64,000 bases of DNA from Acinetobacter junii CIP 64.5 (GCF_000368765.1 NZ_KB849654.1:151535-215534), one strand, 5' to 3'. Positions 47,292-57,250 are shown, counted from the stretch's first letter. Translations and numbers: made by a program. The notes: a model not told the origin generated them from the letters alone.

Positions 47292-48134
47292 CTACTTAGC
47301 AACAAGCAGCGGTACATTTGCATTTCTAAATATCGTGGTTGTGATACTACCCAAGAAAAACTGATGAATCTTACTGTGACTAAATGCACCTAATACAATC
47401 AGCTGAATGTCATGTTCGCGTTGATATTCCAAAATATTTTGTGCTACATCGCCATAACGATATATTGGTATTACATCTAAACCAGCACTTTTAAGATATT
47501 TCTCAGGTTCAGTCAGCATCTCTGGATGATCACCAACATACAGTAAATGGCATTGCAGTTTTTTCAATAAATCACTTTGAGCAATTCTCTCCATCATCTT
47601 TTGACAAGTCGGAGAGTATTCATAAGCAAAAATAAAACGTTTTGGTGGTGAAAAATGCTCCCCTACGGTAATTACCGTGCAATTCGCCCCACGAATAAAG
47701 TTTTCAACATTACTTCCAATTGGTTTATTTTTTTCAGCAGCGCGTTCCCCGACTCGCCCGATGATTACCACATCATTTTCTTTAAGAATATTAAAACTCT
47801 GTTCAAGAAAATCACCTTTTTCTTGAATTTTGGTGCTAGTCAAACCGTAATTTTTTTCAATTAATTCAGAGATATGTTTCAGTAAATTATTACTATAATC
47901 CAAAGCCAATTCGCTTTGCTTTTGTTCTAACTCAGCCAATTCTTTAAGTAACATGGCATTACTTTCAAAACCGATTACACCACTAATTTCACCTAAATGG
48001 TAACTGGCGGGATAGTAATCTAGGATTTGTAAAAGGACTAATTCTCTTTGAGTTTGCTTGGCAACCCAAACTGCAGCCTCCGCCACCGCATCGATACAGG
48101 GTGAGGAATCGATACATGCAATAACGCGGTTCAT
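47292..48134 (-). CDS. Tandem-domain universal stress protein
   Basis: A 280-aa cytosolic protein with two Usp repeats. The first (about 1-140) begins RVIACIDSSPCIDAVAEAA and ends with VVIIGRVGE and NCTVITVGE. The second (about 155-280) contains IFAYEYSPTC and ends LIVLGAFSHSKIHQFFLGSITTTIFRNANVPLLVAK. The GxxxG(S/T) nucleotide-binding pattern is best in the second repeat (GAFSHSKIHQFFLGS). It is a stress-response protein of unspecified role. Convergent with the OMT gene. Confidence 0.93.
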   Translation of the reverse strand: MNRVIACIDSSPCIDAVAEAAVWVAKQTQRELVLLQILDYYPASYHLGEISGVIGFESNAMLLKELAELEQKQSELALDYSNNLLKHISELIEKNYGLTSTKIQEKGDFLEQSFNILKENDVVIIGRVGERAAEKNKPIGSNVENFIRGANCTVITVGEHFSPPKRFIFAYEYSPTCQKMMERIAQSDLLKKLQCHLLYVGDHPEMLTEPEKYLKSAGLDVIPIYRYGDVAQNILEYQREHDIQLIVLGAFSHSKIHQFFLGSITTTIFRNANVPLLVAK

Positions 48135-48253
48135 AATCGCCTCTCTTTAGGTTCAATACCTTAGGTCTTCTACTTATTTTTAACTTAACACAGATAGATA
48201 GCAGGTTGGTTAAATTTATGTATAGAATCTCTTGAGAGTTTTCTAGTTAATTC

Positions 48254-48868
48254 TTATTTCCGATAACGAATCAATTTTGCAGGGTTTCCAGCCATAATTG
48301 CATGTGGCTCAACATCTTTAGTAATCATACTATTCATACCAATAACCGCATGATCACCAACTTTAATCCCATCCTTAATTCCAACATGAGCTCCTAACCA
48401 AACATCACGTCCAATTTCTATGCCTTGTGAACGAACTGCTTGCTGATAGATCGGTCGATCTAAATCCATACCATGGTCAAAAGCATACAGATGACTATAT
48501 GCTGCAATTCTAACTTGATCATGCAACTTAATACCTGCGCGACCTCCATCAAGAATACAATGGTGGTTGATCGCGACTTCAGAACCGATTTCTAACGGTC
48601 CATGTAAAGTACAATCGGCAGCAATAAAAGTATTATCGCCGATAGTAATTTTACGTCCTCGCTCAGCAAAGATATGTGCTAAAGGTGAAATAAAACAATT
48701 GTTGCCAATTTCAACTGTTTCCATTTCCATTAAATAGTTCTGATATTCTTTTTGCCATGCTTCCGCCCATTCTCTATGTTTGGGTTTTAAAGACCAATAT
48801 AACCATGGCATATAGTTCAATCGATGTTTATGCTGTTCACGATATTTCAATAGTGGATCATGCATCAT
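48254..48868 (-). CDS. Hexapeptide-repeat (left-handed beta-helix) acyltransferase
   Basis: A 204-aa transferase of the LbetaH family. Hexad repeats are visible, for example VEIGNNCFISPLAHIF, ITIGDNTFIAADCTL, LEIGSEVAI, VRIAAYSHLYAFDH, IEIGRDVWLGAHVGIKDGIKVGDHAVIGMNSMITKDV, with a GNPAKLIR end. Substrate unknown (serine, sugar or chloramphenicol-like acetyltransferases share the fold). The start at 48868 overlaps the yigZ stop by 11 bp, with GAGGA 8 nt upstream; a longer frame to 48907 is not supported. Co-transcribed with the YigZ gene. Confidence 0.9.
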   Translation of the reverse strand: MMHDPLLKYREQHKHRLNYMPWLYWSLKPKHREWAEAWQKEYQNYLMEMETVEIGNNCFISPLAHIFAERGRKITIGDNTFIAADCTLHGPLEIGSEVAINHHCILDGGRAGIKLHDQVRIAAYSHLYAFDHGMDLDRPIYQQAVRSQGIEIGRDVWLGAHVGIKDGIKVGDHAVIGMNSMITKDVEPHAIMAGNPAKLIRYRK

Positions 48869-49460
48869 CTGTTTGATCCTCAATAAGTTTAAGCTGCTCG
48901 CGACCACGCGTTATATCTTGAAGCTTGAGCTTTAATGGTTCAATCTGGTGTATTTGCACTTGTGCCTGAATACTAACACCCGTTTCAGTATAGTTTTCTA
49001 GAAACTCAATTTGCTGTTGTAGTAATTCATATTGAATAATAGCCCATTCGTTAAATGCACAACGAAAAGTAATCTTCTTTTTCTCAATTAATTCTATTTT
49101 TTCAGCGAGTAGCAGACACTGTCCTGCACACCCACCATACGCCCTGACTAAACCACCAGTGCCTAGTTTTACTCCGCCATACCAACGATTCACCAATACA
49201 ATAACATTGGTTAAGTCATTCCCCTCTATCGTTGCTAATATCGGGCGACCTGCTGTACCTGAAGGTTCGCCATCATCATTGAACCGTACATGATGACCTA
49301 TTTTCCATGCCCAGCATTGGTGTGTCGTCGAGATGTCCTTTGTCTCTTCTAAAAACTTTTTTACTTGTTGCTCATTTTCTACAACACTCGCAATCGCCTG
49401 AAAGCGACTTTTTTTAATTTCTTCTTCAAAGGTAACGGTTTGAGCAATGGTAAAAGGCAT
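48858..49460 (-). CDS. YigZ/IMPACT-family protein
   Basis: A 200-aa cytosolic protein of the UPF0029/Impact family. Both signatures are clear: NDDGEPSGTAGRPIL and VNRWYGGVKLGTGGLVRAYGG. The C-terminal domain has the ferredoxin-like fold (DUF1949-type). The family is thought to act in translation or stress control; function in bacteria is not settled. The stop overlaps the acyltransferase start. Its upstream neighbour is the type I secretion HlyD gene. Confidence 0.93.
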   Translation of the reverse strand: MPFTIAQTVTFEEEIKKSRFQAIASVVENEQQVKKFLEETKDISTTHQCWAWKIGHHVRFNDDGEPSGTAGRPILATIEGNDLTNVIVLVNRWYGGVKLGTGGLVRAYGGCAGQCLLLAEKIELIEKKKITFRCAFNEWAIIQYELLQQQIEFLENYTETGVSIQAQVQIHQIEPLKLKLQDITRGREQLKLIEDQTDDA

Positions 49461-49512
49461 AAAAACATCAATGCAAATTTAAAAACAAAGTATAACGTCT
49501 TAAGGTTCAAAT

Positions 49513-49540
49513 AAAAAACCTCGCAATTGCGAGGTTTTTT
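49513..49540. terminator. Perfect 28-bp palindrome terminator between HlyD and yigZ genes
   Basis: AAAAAACCTCGCA meets its exact reverse complement with no true loop (28 bp palindromic). It provides termination for the leftward HlyD gene 14 bp upstream. Confidence 0.9.
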
Positions 49541-49553
49541 GAGTTTAGCTTGC

Positions 49554-50741
49554 TTATCTTTCACGCAAAGCTTCTTTGGCCTTATTAAATGGTTTAAGTA
49601 GATAATCCATAACTGTTTTTTCACCAGTGCGGATATCAACTGTCGCTACCATACCTGGTGTGATACCAAACGCATGACCTGCTTTATTGAATAACTTGTC
49701 AGAGTCAGTGCGGATATAAACACGATAGTAAAATTGGTCTTGTTTAACTTCATCTCGAATCGTATCAGGAGAAATTACTGTTACTTTTCCAGTCAAACCA
49801 CCGTAGATCGAATAGTCATATGCAGTGATTTTCACTAAGGCTTCTTGACCAGGTCGAATGAAAGCAATATCTCTTGGAGAAATACGTGCTTCAATTAACA
49901 GTTTGTCTTCTAAAGGAACAATCGTCATCAATTTACCGTTTTGCGGAATAACACCACCAAGAGTTGTTACATCAATTTCTTTAATCACACCACGCACAGG
50001 TGCTTTAAAGATTGCACGTTGTAAACTATCACTGCGTCCCATCACAACTTGTTGTTGCGTTTCAATATCAGTATTTGCCTTCGATAGCTCTTCTCGGGCT
50101 TTTACATAGTATTGATTACGTGTGTCATTCATCTTATTTCTAAGATCATTGGCTTCACGCTTGAGTCTAAGTACTTCTACTTCACTTGCAGCACCTTTCG
50201 CAACAAGTGGTTCAGTCATCATCAATTCTTGTTGAACTAATTGTAAAGCTTGTTGGTAACCAGCTAATGATTGTTCTAAATTTTCACGTCTAGAATAATA
50301 AAGAGCGGTCTCTTCTTTGACTAATTTAGGTTCTTTGAGCACTTCTGCAGGAAATGCTAAAGGAGTTCCATTCACTTCAGCACGTAATCGCGCAGCAGTC
50401 GCTTGAGCAGAAGTTAAAAGTGATTTTGATTCACCGACATTAGATGCGAAGCGTGTTTGATCAAGTTGCGCAAGGATTTCACCTTTTTGAACAATATCAC
50501 CCTCTTGCACATTTAACTTCGTAAGAATACCACCTTCTAAAGATTGAATAGTTTGCTCTTTAGATGAAGGGATAACCTTACCCGTTCCTGTAGAAACTTC
50601 TTCTAGATTAAATAACCAAGCCCAAGTCAAAAAAATCGCTAAACCAATACATACAATCCAAATCACAAGACTTGAACGTGGTAAAGCTGGCTCTTTGTAG
50701 GATACATTCATGGAACGGTTGTTAGCTTGTTGTTCGCTCAT
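49554..50741 (-). CDS. Type I secretion periplasmic adaptor (HlyD family)
   Basis: Membrane fusion protein of 395 aa joining the inner-membrane ABC exporter to the outer-membrane TolC-type channel. One N-terminal transmembrane helix (SSLVIWIVCIGLAIFLTWAWLF), a barrel-sandwich hybrid (TIQSLEGGILTKLNVQEGDIVQKGEILAQLD), a long coiled-coil hairpin (about 100-245) and C-terminal beta domains. Part of a tolC-ABC-hlyD unit, overlapping the ABC gene by 4 bp (ATGA). The outer-membrane gene of this system is disrupted by an insertion, so secretion may fail. The substrate is not in this window; LapBCE-like systems export large adhesins. Confidence 0.92.
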   Translation of the reverse strand: MSEQQANNRSMNVSYKEPALPRSSLVIWIVCIGLAIFLTWAWLFNLEEVSTGTGKVIPSSKEQTIQSLEGGILTKLNVQEGDIVQKGEILAQLDQTRFASNVGESKSLLTSAQATAARLRAEVNGTPLAFPAEVLKEPKLVKEETALYYSRRENLEQSLAGYQQALQLVQQELMMTEPLVAKGAASEVEVLRLKREANDLRNKMNDTRNQYYVKAREELSKANTDIETQQQVVMGRSDSLQRAIFKAPVRGVIKEIDVTTLGGVIPQNGKLMTIVPLEDKLLIEARISPRDIAFIRPGQEALVKITAYDYSIYGGLTGKVTVISPDTIRDEVKQDQFYYRVYIRTDSDKLFNKAGHAFGITPGMVATVDIRTGEKTVMDYLLKPFNKAKEALRER

Positions 50742-52879
50742 GAATCTTCCCCTTGTTTAATTTGTTTTTGTTGACCTGCTGATTGATTTAGAACTTGATC
50801 TCTTGGTCCATCCATTACAACCTTACCTTCGTTCATCACGATGATACGATCAACCAACTCAAGCACAGCTCGTCTATGTGTTGCGACGACTAATGTTCTG
50901 TGTCCTAACCAGCCTTTTAAGTGATCAATTAGTTGTTTTTCGGCAATATCATCAATCGCAGCAGTCGGTTCATCGAGTAATAAAATGTTAGGTTGGCGAA
51001 TCAGTAATCGTGCTAACAGCAATGCTTGCTTTTGCCCGCCTGAGAAGCCTACACCACCTTCTAAAACTAAATGATCTAAGCCCTCTTTTTTCTCTTGCAC
51101 AAAGCCTAAAGCACCTGTCACTTTTAAAGCTTTTAAAATGTCATTATCTTTTGCTAAAGGCGCACCTAAGGTCAAATTCTCACGAATTGTTCCGTAGAAT
51201 AAATGTGCATTCTGATTCAACAATGCCATATCACGGCGCACATCAGCAGGATCGATTAAGCTAATATCGAGACCATCCAAATGCACAGAACCATTTGATG
51301 GTGATTGCATACCAGCCAATAATTGTAATAATGTTGATTTACCTGCACCGTTACGACCTAAAATCGCAATCTTTTCACCAGCTTTAATTTTCAAATGACG
51401 AAGTGCAAGAATTGGACGAGAATCTTCTTCTGTGTATTGGAACATAACATTTTTAAGTTCATAGTCCCCATTTAACACTTCTTTATGAACCAGATGCGCT
51501 TGATCAGGTTGATCAACAGGTTTCTGCATTAATTCATCAAGACTTTTCTTCGCAACCTTAGCTTGCTGTAAACGTCCTAAAATCCCTGTGATTTGTGAAA
51601 TAGGGGCAAGCATTCGTGAGGAAAGGATCGAACACGCAACCAAAGCACCCGTTGTCATCTCGCCTTCCATCACGGCAAAACATCCAACTAATACAACAGC
51701 GGCATAGGTTAAACCTTGAATTTTTTGTGTCCAAGCAGTTAATACACCAACGATCTTACGTTGTTGCATACTAATATCCGCAGACACCTCATTCATATGA
51801 TTCCATTGGTTTTGGAATCTAGATTCTGCTCGTAATAACTTAATATCTTCAATACCTTGTACCGCTTCGACAAGGATCGCATTTCGAATAGATGACTCTC
51901 GCATGCCTTCTTGAGCTAACTCAGCTAATTTCTTTTGTACCAAAATACCAGGCAAAATCATTAAAGGAACAACAAGCAACATTACCCAAAAGAGATTCCC
52001 ACCGATAATCGCAAAGATAATCAGAAACAGGAAGAAAAATGGTAAATCAGCTATCGCACCCATTGTTGTCGATGTAACTAAATCACGAACACCTTCTAAC
52101 TCACGAATTTGTGAAATAAAAGTACCAGTCGATTTAGAACGTTCACTATTTTTAATTCGTAGTGCATGACCAAAAACACGGTCTGATATTCTTAAATCTG
52201 CACGCTTTCCAATAATATCGGATAGGTAAACACGAGCAACACGAAGTACAAACTCAAAAATGGCTGCGATTAGCACCCCACCCGCAAGCACCCAAAGCGT
52301 CGGGATCGATTGTGATGGCACAACGCGGTCATAAACCTGCATAGAGAAAATAATCGTAGCTAATGCCAAAATGTTTGCCATTAACGAGGCAAACATAATA
52401 TCTATATATCGCTTCCAATCTTGAAGAACGATTGACCAAAACCAGCTCGTTTCATACGGCTTGATGTATTCATCAATACGAGCGTCTGGGACAGATTTTT
52501 CAGGGCGTAAGATATAGACTGTTTTTATATCTTGCTTAAGTGAACTTATTGAAAACTTTTGTGATAAGCCTTGATCACCACTGAGTTGAACACTGACATT
52601 TCCTTCTGAGTCAGCTTTATCGACAACACCAACTTGCCCATCTTTAAATTCAACTAAAATCGGCAAACGCCAAGGGTTGATCATTTCCTCTGTAAATGAC
52701 ACTTTACAAAGGTTCAAACCAACCTGTCGGCTCATTAACAATAAAATTTCATCTAAATTTTGATTTTGATTCCAATCTAATTGTAAACGAACACGCTCTT
52801 CTGATGGCTCTATTCGATAATGCTTAGCAATTGTTAAGACCGCTTGTAACCACGGCTGATAGTTTATTTTTGTCATCAT
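50738..52879 (-). CDS. Type I secretion ABC transporter (LapB-like)
   Basis: Fused permease and ATPase of 713 aa. The N-terminal C39-like domain (about 1-130) lacks a catalytic Cys and so is a non-peptidase CLD, as in RTX and adhesin exporters. Six membrane helices follow (about 155-430), then Walker A GRNGAGKST, signature GFSGGQKQ, Walker B ILLLDEPTAAID and the H-loop VATHR. It overlaps the TolC-like gene by 4 bp and the HlyD gene by 4 bp, so it is translationally coupled on both sides. The IS upstream could be strongly polar on it. Confidence 0.94.
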   Translation of the reverse strand: MMTKINYQPWLQAVLTIAKHYRIEPSEERVRLQLDWNQNQNLDEILLLMSRQVGLNLCKVSFTEEMINPWRLPILVEFKDGQVGVVDKADSEGNVSVQLSGDQGLSQKFSISSLKQDIKTVYILRPEKSVPDARIDEYIKPYETSWFWSIVLQDWKRYIDIMFASLMANILALATIIFSMQVYDRVVPSQSIPTLWVLAGGVLIAAIFEFVLRVARVYLSDIIGKRADLRISDRVFGHALRIKNSERSKSTGTFISQIRELEGVRDLVTSTTMGAIADLPFFFLFLIIFAIIGGNLFWVMLLVVPLMILPGILVQKKLAELAQEGMRESSIRNAILVEAVQGIEDIKLLRAESRFQNQWNHMNEVSADISMQQRKIVGVLTAWTQKIQGLTYAAVVLVGCFAVMEGEMTTGALVACSILSSRMLAPISQITGILGRLQQAKVAKKSLDELMQKPVDQPDQAHLVHKEVLNGDYELKNVMFQYTEEDSRPILALRHLKIKAGEKIAILGRNGAGKSTLLQLLAGMQSPSNGSVHLDGLDISLIDPADVRRDMALLNQNAHLFYGTIRENLTLGAPLAKDNDILKALKVTGALGFVQEKKEGLDHLVLEGGVGFSGGQKQALLLARLLIRQPNILLLDEPTAAIDDIAEKQLIDHLKGWLGHRTLVVATHRRAVLELVDRIIVMNEGKVVMDGPRDQVLNQSAGQQKQIKQGEDS

Positions 52880-53092
52880 GGCTGAACTTCAAACCCCTGA
52901 ATGGAAATATTATTTAAGCCATAGGCTTGACGTGAACGTCCTGTCGTTGCGATGTACTGAGCAATGTTACTGTAAATATCATAACGTGCTGTTTCTAATT
53001 CTGAATTTGCACCATGAATTGCCTGCTCAGCATTCAATAAATCCACAAGTGAACGTGTCCCTAACTTATATTGTTCTTGATACAATTCCTTG

Positions 53093-53095
53093 GTT
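53093..53095. repeat. 3-bp target-site duplication, left copy (GTT)
   Basis: GTT directly abuts the left IS end at 53096 and matches the right copy at 54331-54333. Three-base duplications are normal for IS3-family elements. Confidence 0.75.
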
Positions 53096-53156
53096 TGGAC
53101 TGCCACCACTCTCCTAGACAAATTTCGTCTATTCTTTTTGCATAGGAGAGAACATT

Positions 53157-53441
53157 ATGAGTGGACAACGATACACCCCAGAATTTAAAGATGAAGCTGT
53201 TAAATTGATTACCGAACGTGGATATTCTGTCACTGATGTGGCTGAACGTTTAGGTGTATCACAGCACAGCATTTATAAATGGCTAAAGGCCGTACAGCCT
53301 TTACGCAACAACCCTGATGAACATGAACTACTCGAAGCAAAGAAAGAGATCCTTCGTCTTAAAAGTCAGCTTAAGCAAACTGAAGAAGAGCGAGATATCT
53401 TAAAAAAGGCCGCAAGGTACTTTGCAAGCCTGCCCGAGTAA
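53157..53441 (+). CDS. IS3-family transposase OrfA
   Basis: DNA-binding part of the transposase, 94 aa. Helix-turn-helix SVTDVAERLGVSQHSIYKWLKA (about 26-47) and a C-terminal coiled coil (EAKKEILRLKSQLKQTEEERDILKKA). A slippery A AAA AAG (53400-53406) near its end should allow -1 frameshifting into OrfB. Confidence 0.94.
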   Translation: MSGQRYTPEFKDEAVKLITERGYSVTDVAERLGVSQHSIYKWLKAVQPLRNNPDEHELLEAKKEILRLKSQLKQTEEERDILKKAARYFASLPE

Positions 53442-53488
53442 AGTATCAGTTTATCCTTGAGTACAGCCATCAATTTAAGATTAAAACG

Positions 53489-54295
53489 ATGTGTCGGGTT
53501 CTTAAGATTGCTCGTGCTGGCTATTACGCCTGGCTACATGAACCCGAATCAGGCAGAACAATTGAAGACAAACGGTTATTACAACTGATCCGCTCTTCTT
53601 ATGATGCCAGTTATGGCATCTATGGTTATCGTCGCATCACGCTGGATCTTAAAGAGCTAGGTGAAAGCTGTGGCCCCAATCGTGTGCTGAAGATCATGAA
53701 GAACAATGGCATTGCCGCTGTTCGAGGATATAAAAAGCATAAAAGTTATGGTTGTGGCCGTCCTCCGATTGTGCCACCAAATCACTTAAATCGAGAGTTC
53801 GCTGTGAACACCCCTGATACTTCCTGGGTGACTGATATTACCTACATCCGTACTTGGCAAGGCTGGTTATATCTGGCTGTGGTTCTCGATTTATATTCAA
53901 GGAAAGTCATCGGTTGGTCAATGAAACCTACGCTTGCCAAGGATATCGTTTTGGATGCACTTTTAATGGCGGTATGGCGACGCAGACCCAATGAACCTGT
54001 GATCATACACTCAGACCAAGGCTCACAATACAGTAGCGGAGACTGGCAGAAATTCTGTCAAAAGCATAATTTAGTTCCGAGTATGAGTCGTCGTGGAAAC
54101 TGTTGGGACAATGCTGTTGCTGAATCCTTTTTTAGTAGTTTAAAGAAGGAAAGAATTAAAAAGAGGATCTATAAAACACGAGAAATGGCCCGTGCGGATG
54201 TGTTTGATTATATCGAGATGTTTTACAATCGAATCAGGCGTCATTCGCATCTCGATGGGATGAGCCCAGAAGCATTTGAGACAGCTTCAAAATGA
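53489..54295 (+). CDS. IS3-family transposase OrfB (DDE integrase)
   Basis: Catalytic part, 268 aa from the ATG at 53489; it is probably made mainly as an OrfAB fusion by -1 frameshifting. It has an HTH_21-type region (SSYDASYGIYGYRRIT), then the rve integrase domain with the DDE acids in TSWVTDITYI, IIHSDQGSQY and DNAVAESFFSSLKKE. The C-terminus ends YNRIRRHSHLDGMSPEAFE, typical of IS3. No disruption, so transposition may still be possible. Confidence 0.95.
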   Translation: MCRVLKIARAGYYAWLHEPESGRTIEDKRLLQLIRSSYDASYGIYGYRRITLDLKELGESCGPNRVLKIMKNNGIAAVRGYKKHKSYGCGRPPIVPPNHLNREFAVNTPDTSWVTDITYIRTWQGWLYLAVVLDLYSRKVIGWSMKPTLAKDIVLDALLMAVWRRRPNEPVIIHSDQGSQYSSGDWQKFCQKHNLVPSMSRRGNCWDNAVAESFFSSLKKERIKKRIYKTREMARADVFDYIEMFYNRIRRHSHLDGMSPEAFETASK

Positions 54296-54330
54296 GGCGG
54301 TCTCATGTCTAGGATACTGGGAGCAGTCCA

Positions 54331-54333
54331 GTT
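54331..54333. repeat. 3-bp target-site duplication, right copy (GTT)
   Basis: GTT follows the right IS end directly and matches the left copy at 53093-53095. Confidence 0.75.
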
Positions 54334-55649
54334 CTCACCGTAGTCGCTTGTCGACTCATTAAGACTTGCATCTGTCTTTGTTTGTTTTCAATCTGTTCTC
54401 GACTATTACGAATTTGATCCAAAACTTGTAGATAGACTGCATTTACTTGAGCTTTAGCAGCTTCCTCTGCAAAACTTGCTGCTCGAATCTGTGAAGAAGT
54501 TGCTCCACCTTGATAAAATTGGCTCGTTGCCTCCAACATTATCGCACTATCAAATCCACCCTCTTTATCATTATTTGGATTTCTTCCATTGATCGCTTGG
54601 GTCAACTCTCCTTTTACGGACAAAGTAGGAAATCTGCTTAACTGTGTTTGTTGTTTTTGTGAACGTGCTACAGCAATACCTGCTTGAGCTGCAATCATTT
54701 GTGGAATTGTATTGAATTGAGGTTCTGCATATAAATCAGATTGTTTCACTAAATCCTCAGGAATAGTCCACTGAATCTTACTGACGTCAAAACCAAGCAA
54801 AGTGTATAAGTGTTGTTGATTTTGGCTCAATAAAGATTGTTGACCGATTAACGCGGATTGAGCAGACTGCAAATAAGACTGTGCTTGTATCGGGTCTGCT
54901 TGGCTACTGATACCAGCATTTGCCCTTAGATTTGCCATCTCTTGTATGCGTTTAATACCTGCTATTTGCTGATTCGCGATTTGAATAAGTTTTTTATAAC
55001 GTTGGATATTAATAATCGTTTGTGCAACATCGAGTGAGATATCATCAATTTTCACCAAAACATTGGCTTGTTCCACAGCAAGTCTTGCTTGTTCTGTATT
55101 GACACCTGACTTCACTTTACCGAAGTCATAGACCATTTGAGATGCACTCAAGGCAAGAACTTGCTGACCTCTTGAACTCTTTTGTGTCAAATCACCTGTA
55201 TTCATACCGCCCGTAATCTGCGGATAGTAACCAGCTTTAGCAACATCTATATTTGCATTTTGTGCAGCAAGAGTTGCTAAAGTCTGAGAAATTTCAGGAT
55301 TACGTTGAACTGCGATCTGTACAGCATCTTTAAGTACGCGAGGCTGACTTTGTATAATCGGTACAGACGCAGGCTGCATAGGTCGCCCGCTACCGACTAC
55401 GGGTAAATTATTATTCGATGGTGTCACCGTGAAATTACTTAGCTTTTGCATGTTAGCAACTTTGAAATCTTGGTTGCTTTTCGGTGCAAGCAGCTGAGCA
55501 ATATTATTTTTTAAACTGTGATATTTTTCACTCGGTGTTTCTGCATGTACTACAGGTACGGAAAACGAAAATACACATAATAGCCATTTCAAATCTATAC
55601 ATGTTTTGTGTGCTCCATCATCTACATTTAAATCGTTGTTAATGCTCAT

Positions 55650-55958
55650 ATTCTTTTCAAATTGTTATCATTTAAAAGCTCACTCATTCTACTCATTTTT
55701 AAAATAAAAACACCATGCGAAAACTACAATTTACACATCGCTTAAATGTTTGTTTTTTGTAATATAGATCACATTTTTTTGCTTATAACTTAGCTATTAT
55801 TAGCTTTGACCGTAGATTTATTAAATTAAAATCAAATACATAAAAAAGAAGAATGAAAAATATTCCAGTAAAAGTCACTTATCTATTTATTATTTCTATT
55901 ATGTATAAAAAGAAAAAGAGCTATTTAGCTCTTTTTCATATTGTTCAAATGGCTATTT
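55650..55958. other. Intergenic region between the TolC-like gene and lptB
   Basis: About 309 bp, AT-rich and without a supported gene; a short ORF from 55853 is not convincing. It contains the leftward promoter of the secretion operon and the lptB terminator hairpin. Confidence 0.6.
55913..55936 (-). terminator. Terminator of the lpt operon
   Basis: Stem AAAAAGAGCT / AGCTCTTTTT with a 4-nt loop, 23 bp after the lptB stop, followed on the minus strand by more T residues. Confidence 0.85.
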
Positions 55959-56705
55959 TTAAACCACAAAATCATCACCTAAATACACTTTACGCACTTG
56001 CTCATTATCTAGAATTTCCTGAGGGGTACCTTCTGCAATGACTGCACCCTCACTCACGATATAGGCTTTTTCACATATCGCTAATGTCTCTCGAACATTA
56101 TGATCAGTAATCAATACGCCAATACCGCGCTCTTTCAAAGTTTGAATAATATCTTTGATATCACCCACAGAGATTGGATCAACACCTGCAAATGGCTCAT
56201 CTAGCAACATAAACTTAGGATCTGCTGCTAATGCGCGAGCGATTTCCGCACGGCGTCGCTCACCACCTGATACGCTCATCCCTAATGAATCTTTGATATG
56301 GCTAATTTTAAAATCATTCAATAATTCATTGAGACGTTGCTGGCGCTGTTGCTTGTTTAAGTCTTTTCTTGTTTCCAAGATCGCCATAATGTTTTCAGAG
56401 ATCGTGAGCTTTCTAAAAATAGAAGCTTCTTGTGGAAGATAGCCAATCCCTTTTCGAGCACGCTCATGCATCGCAAGATCAGATAAATCGAGATCATCTA
56501 AATGAATCTCTCCTTTATCCATACGTACCAGACCGACAACCATATAAAAGCTCGTCGTCTTTCCAGCACCATTAGGTCCCAGCAAACCCACAATCTGCCC
56601 GCTCTGCATTGTAAAAGAAACATCTTTTACAACCCAGCGCTTACTATAATTCTTTGCTAAGTGTTTGATACACAAAGTTTGTGGTTGTTGTGCTGATTGT
56701 TCCAT
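55959..56705 (-). CDS. lptB: LPS/LOS export ABC transporter ATPase LptB
   Basis: Cytosolic ATPase that powers LPS or LOS transport with LptFG and LptC, 248 aa. Walker [11 protein letters not shown]-loop [11 protein letters not shown], signature [15 protein letters not shown], Walker [13 protein letters not shown] and H-loop ITDHNVRE. It is last in kdsD-kdsC-lptC-lptA-lptB; the ATG touches the lptA stop, so translation is coupled. Confidence 0.98.
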   Translation of the reverse strand: MEQSAQQPQTLCIKHLAKNYSKRWVVKDVSFTMQSGQIVGLLGPNGAGKTTSFYMVVGLVRMDKGEIHLDDLDLSDLAMHERARKGIGYLPQEASIFRKLTISENIMAILETRKDLNKQQRQQRLNELLNDFKISHIKDSLGMSVSGGERRRAEIARALAADPKFMLLDEPFAGVDPISVGDIKDIIQTLKERGIGVLITDHNVRETLAICEKAYIVSEGAVIAEGTPQEILDNEQVRKVYLGDDFVV

Positions 56706-57250
56706 TAATCACGCGCCCCTGGGAAGCTTTTAGAACTAGAAGGTGGAATAATGATTTGAACTCGATTGGTAGATGAACCTTGAGCCTCAACATCACCTTT
56801 ATTCATACTATATTTCAAAGTATTACCACGGATGCTAGAACCATCTTGATATAGATAAGCTTTTCCTGACAAAGTAATAATCCCAGTGTTCGCATTATAA
56901 ATAATAGTTTGAGCTTCGCCTCTTGCTAAGCCCTTATTTACATCCATTTGCTGCTGAAACTTCGCTGGTTGGCCCTTTGCAGTAATGGTTTGAATTTCTT
57001 TCTTACTATTTAATGTTGCAACAATAGAATCTGCTTGTAGCTTCATCGTTCCTTGCTCAATGACAACATTACCCGTATACGTTGTGATACCTGTTTTATC
57101 ATTATAAGTCGCGCGATCAGCAACCAATGATAATTGTTGATTACGGTCTGAGGGTACGGCAAATGCTGAAACTGAGCTAAATGCAACTGCTATACACGCA
57201 ACATGTTTTAGGAAAGCTAAACGATATTTAGAATTAGGAATTAGGCGCAT
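56705..57250 (-). CDS. lptA: LPS transport periplasmic protein LptA
   Basis: Periplasmic bridge protein of 181 aa made of beta-jellyroll OstA repeats. Signal peptide [21 protein letters not shown] precedes the mature start [41 protein letters not shown] and [14 protein letters not shown] strands follow. The ATG at 57250 has GAGGA 4-5 nt upstream and starts before the lptC stop (17-bp overlap), so a longer frame to 57286 is rejected. Works between LptC and LptD. Confidence 0.95.
   Translation of the reverse strand: MRLIPNSKYRLAFLKHVACIAVAFSSVSAFAVPSDRNQQLSLVADRATYNDKTGITTYTGNVVIEQGTMKLQADSIVATLNSKKEIQTITAKGQPAKFQQQMDVNKGLARGEAQTIIYNANTGIITLSGKAYLYQDGSSIRGNTLKYSMNKGDVEAQGSSTNRVQIIIPPSSSKSFPGARD

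Larger units (their letters stand above)
53096..54330 (+). mobile_element. IS3-family insertion sequence, 1,235 bp, complete
   Basis: Terminal inverted repeats of 25 bp, matching at 21 positions, begin TGGACTGC and end with CCTAGACA. Two ORFs are present: an orfA HTH protein and an orfB integrase. A 3-bp duplication (GTT) flanks it. It lies in the opposite orientation to the TolC-like gene it interrupts. An intact transposase and target duplication point to a recent insertion. The exact ISfinder name was not determined. Confidence 0.95.
52876..55649 (-). pseudogene. TolC-family outer-membrane channel gene disrupted by an IS3-type element
   Basis: Outer-membrane channel of a type I secretion system. 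The N-terminal part (55649 down to 54331, signal peptide LLCVFSFSVPVVHA) has TolC-type helical repeats. The C-terminal part (53095 down to 52876) starts TKELYQEQYKLGTRSLVDLLNAEQ. The insertion sits between them. Deleting the 1,235-bp element plus one 3-bp target copy joins them exactly in frame (TTVRTKELYQEQ) into a 511-aa protein of normal length. The N-terminal product as it stands ends 446 aa in, with seven foreign residues. Damage is therefore clean and potentially reversible. Confidence 0.95.

Noticed and set aside
55853..56041. A 62-aa ORF overlapping the lptB end
   Set aside because: It overlaps the lptB coding strand and terminator, has no ribosome site and no family-like sequence.
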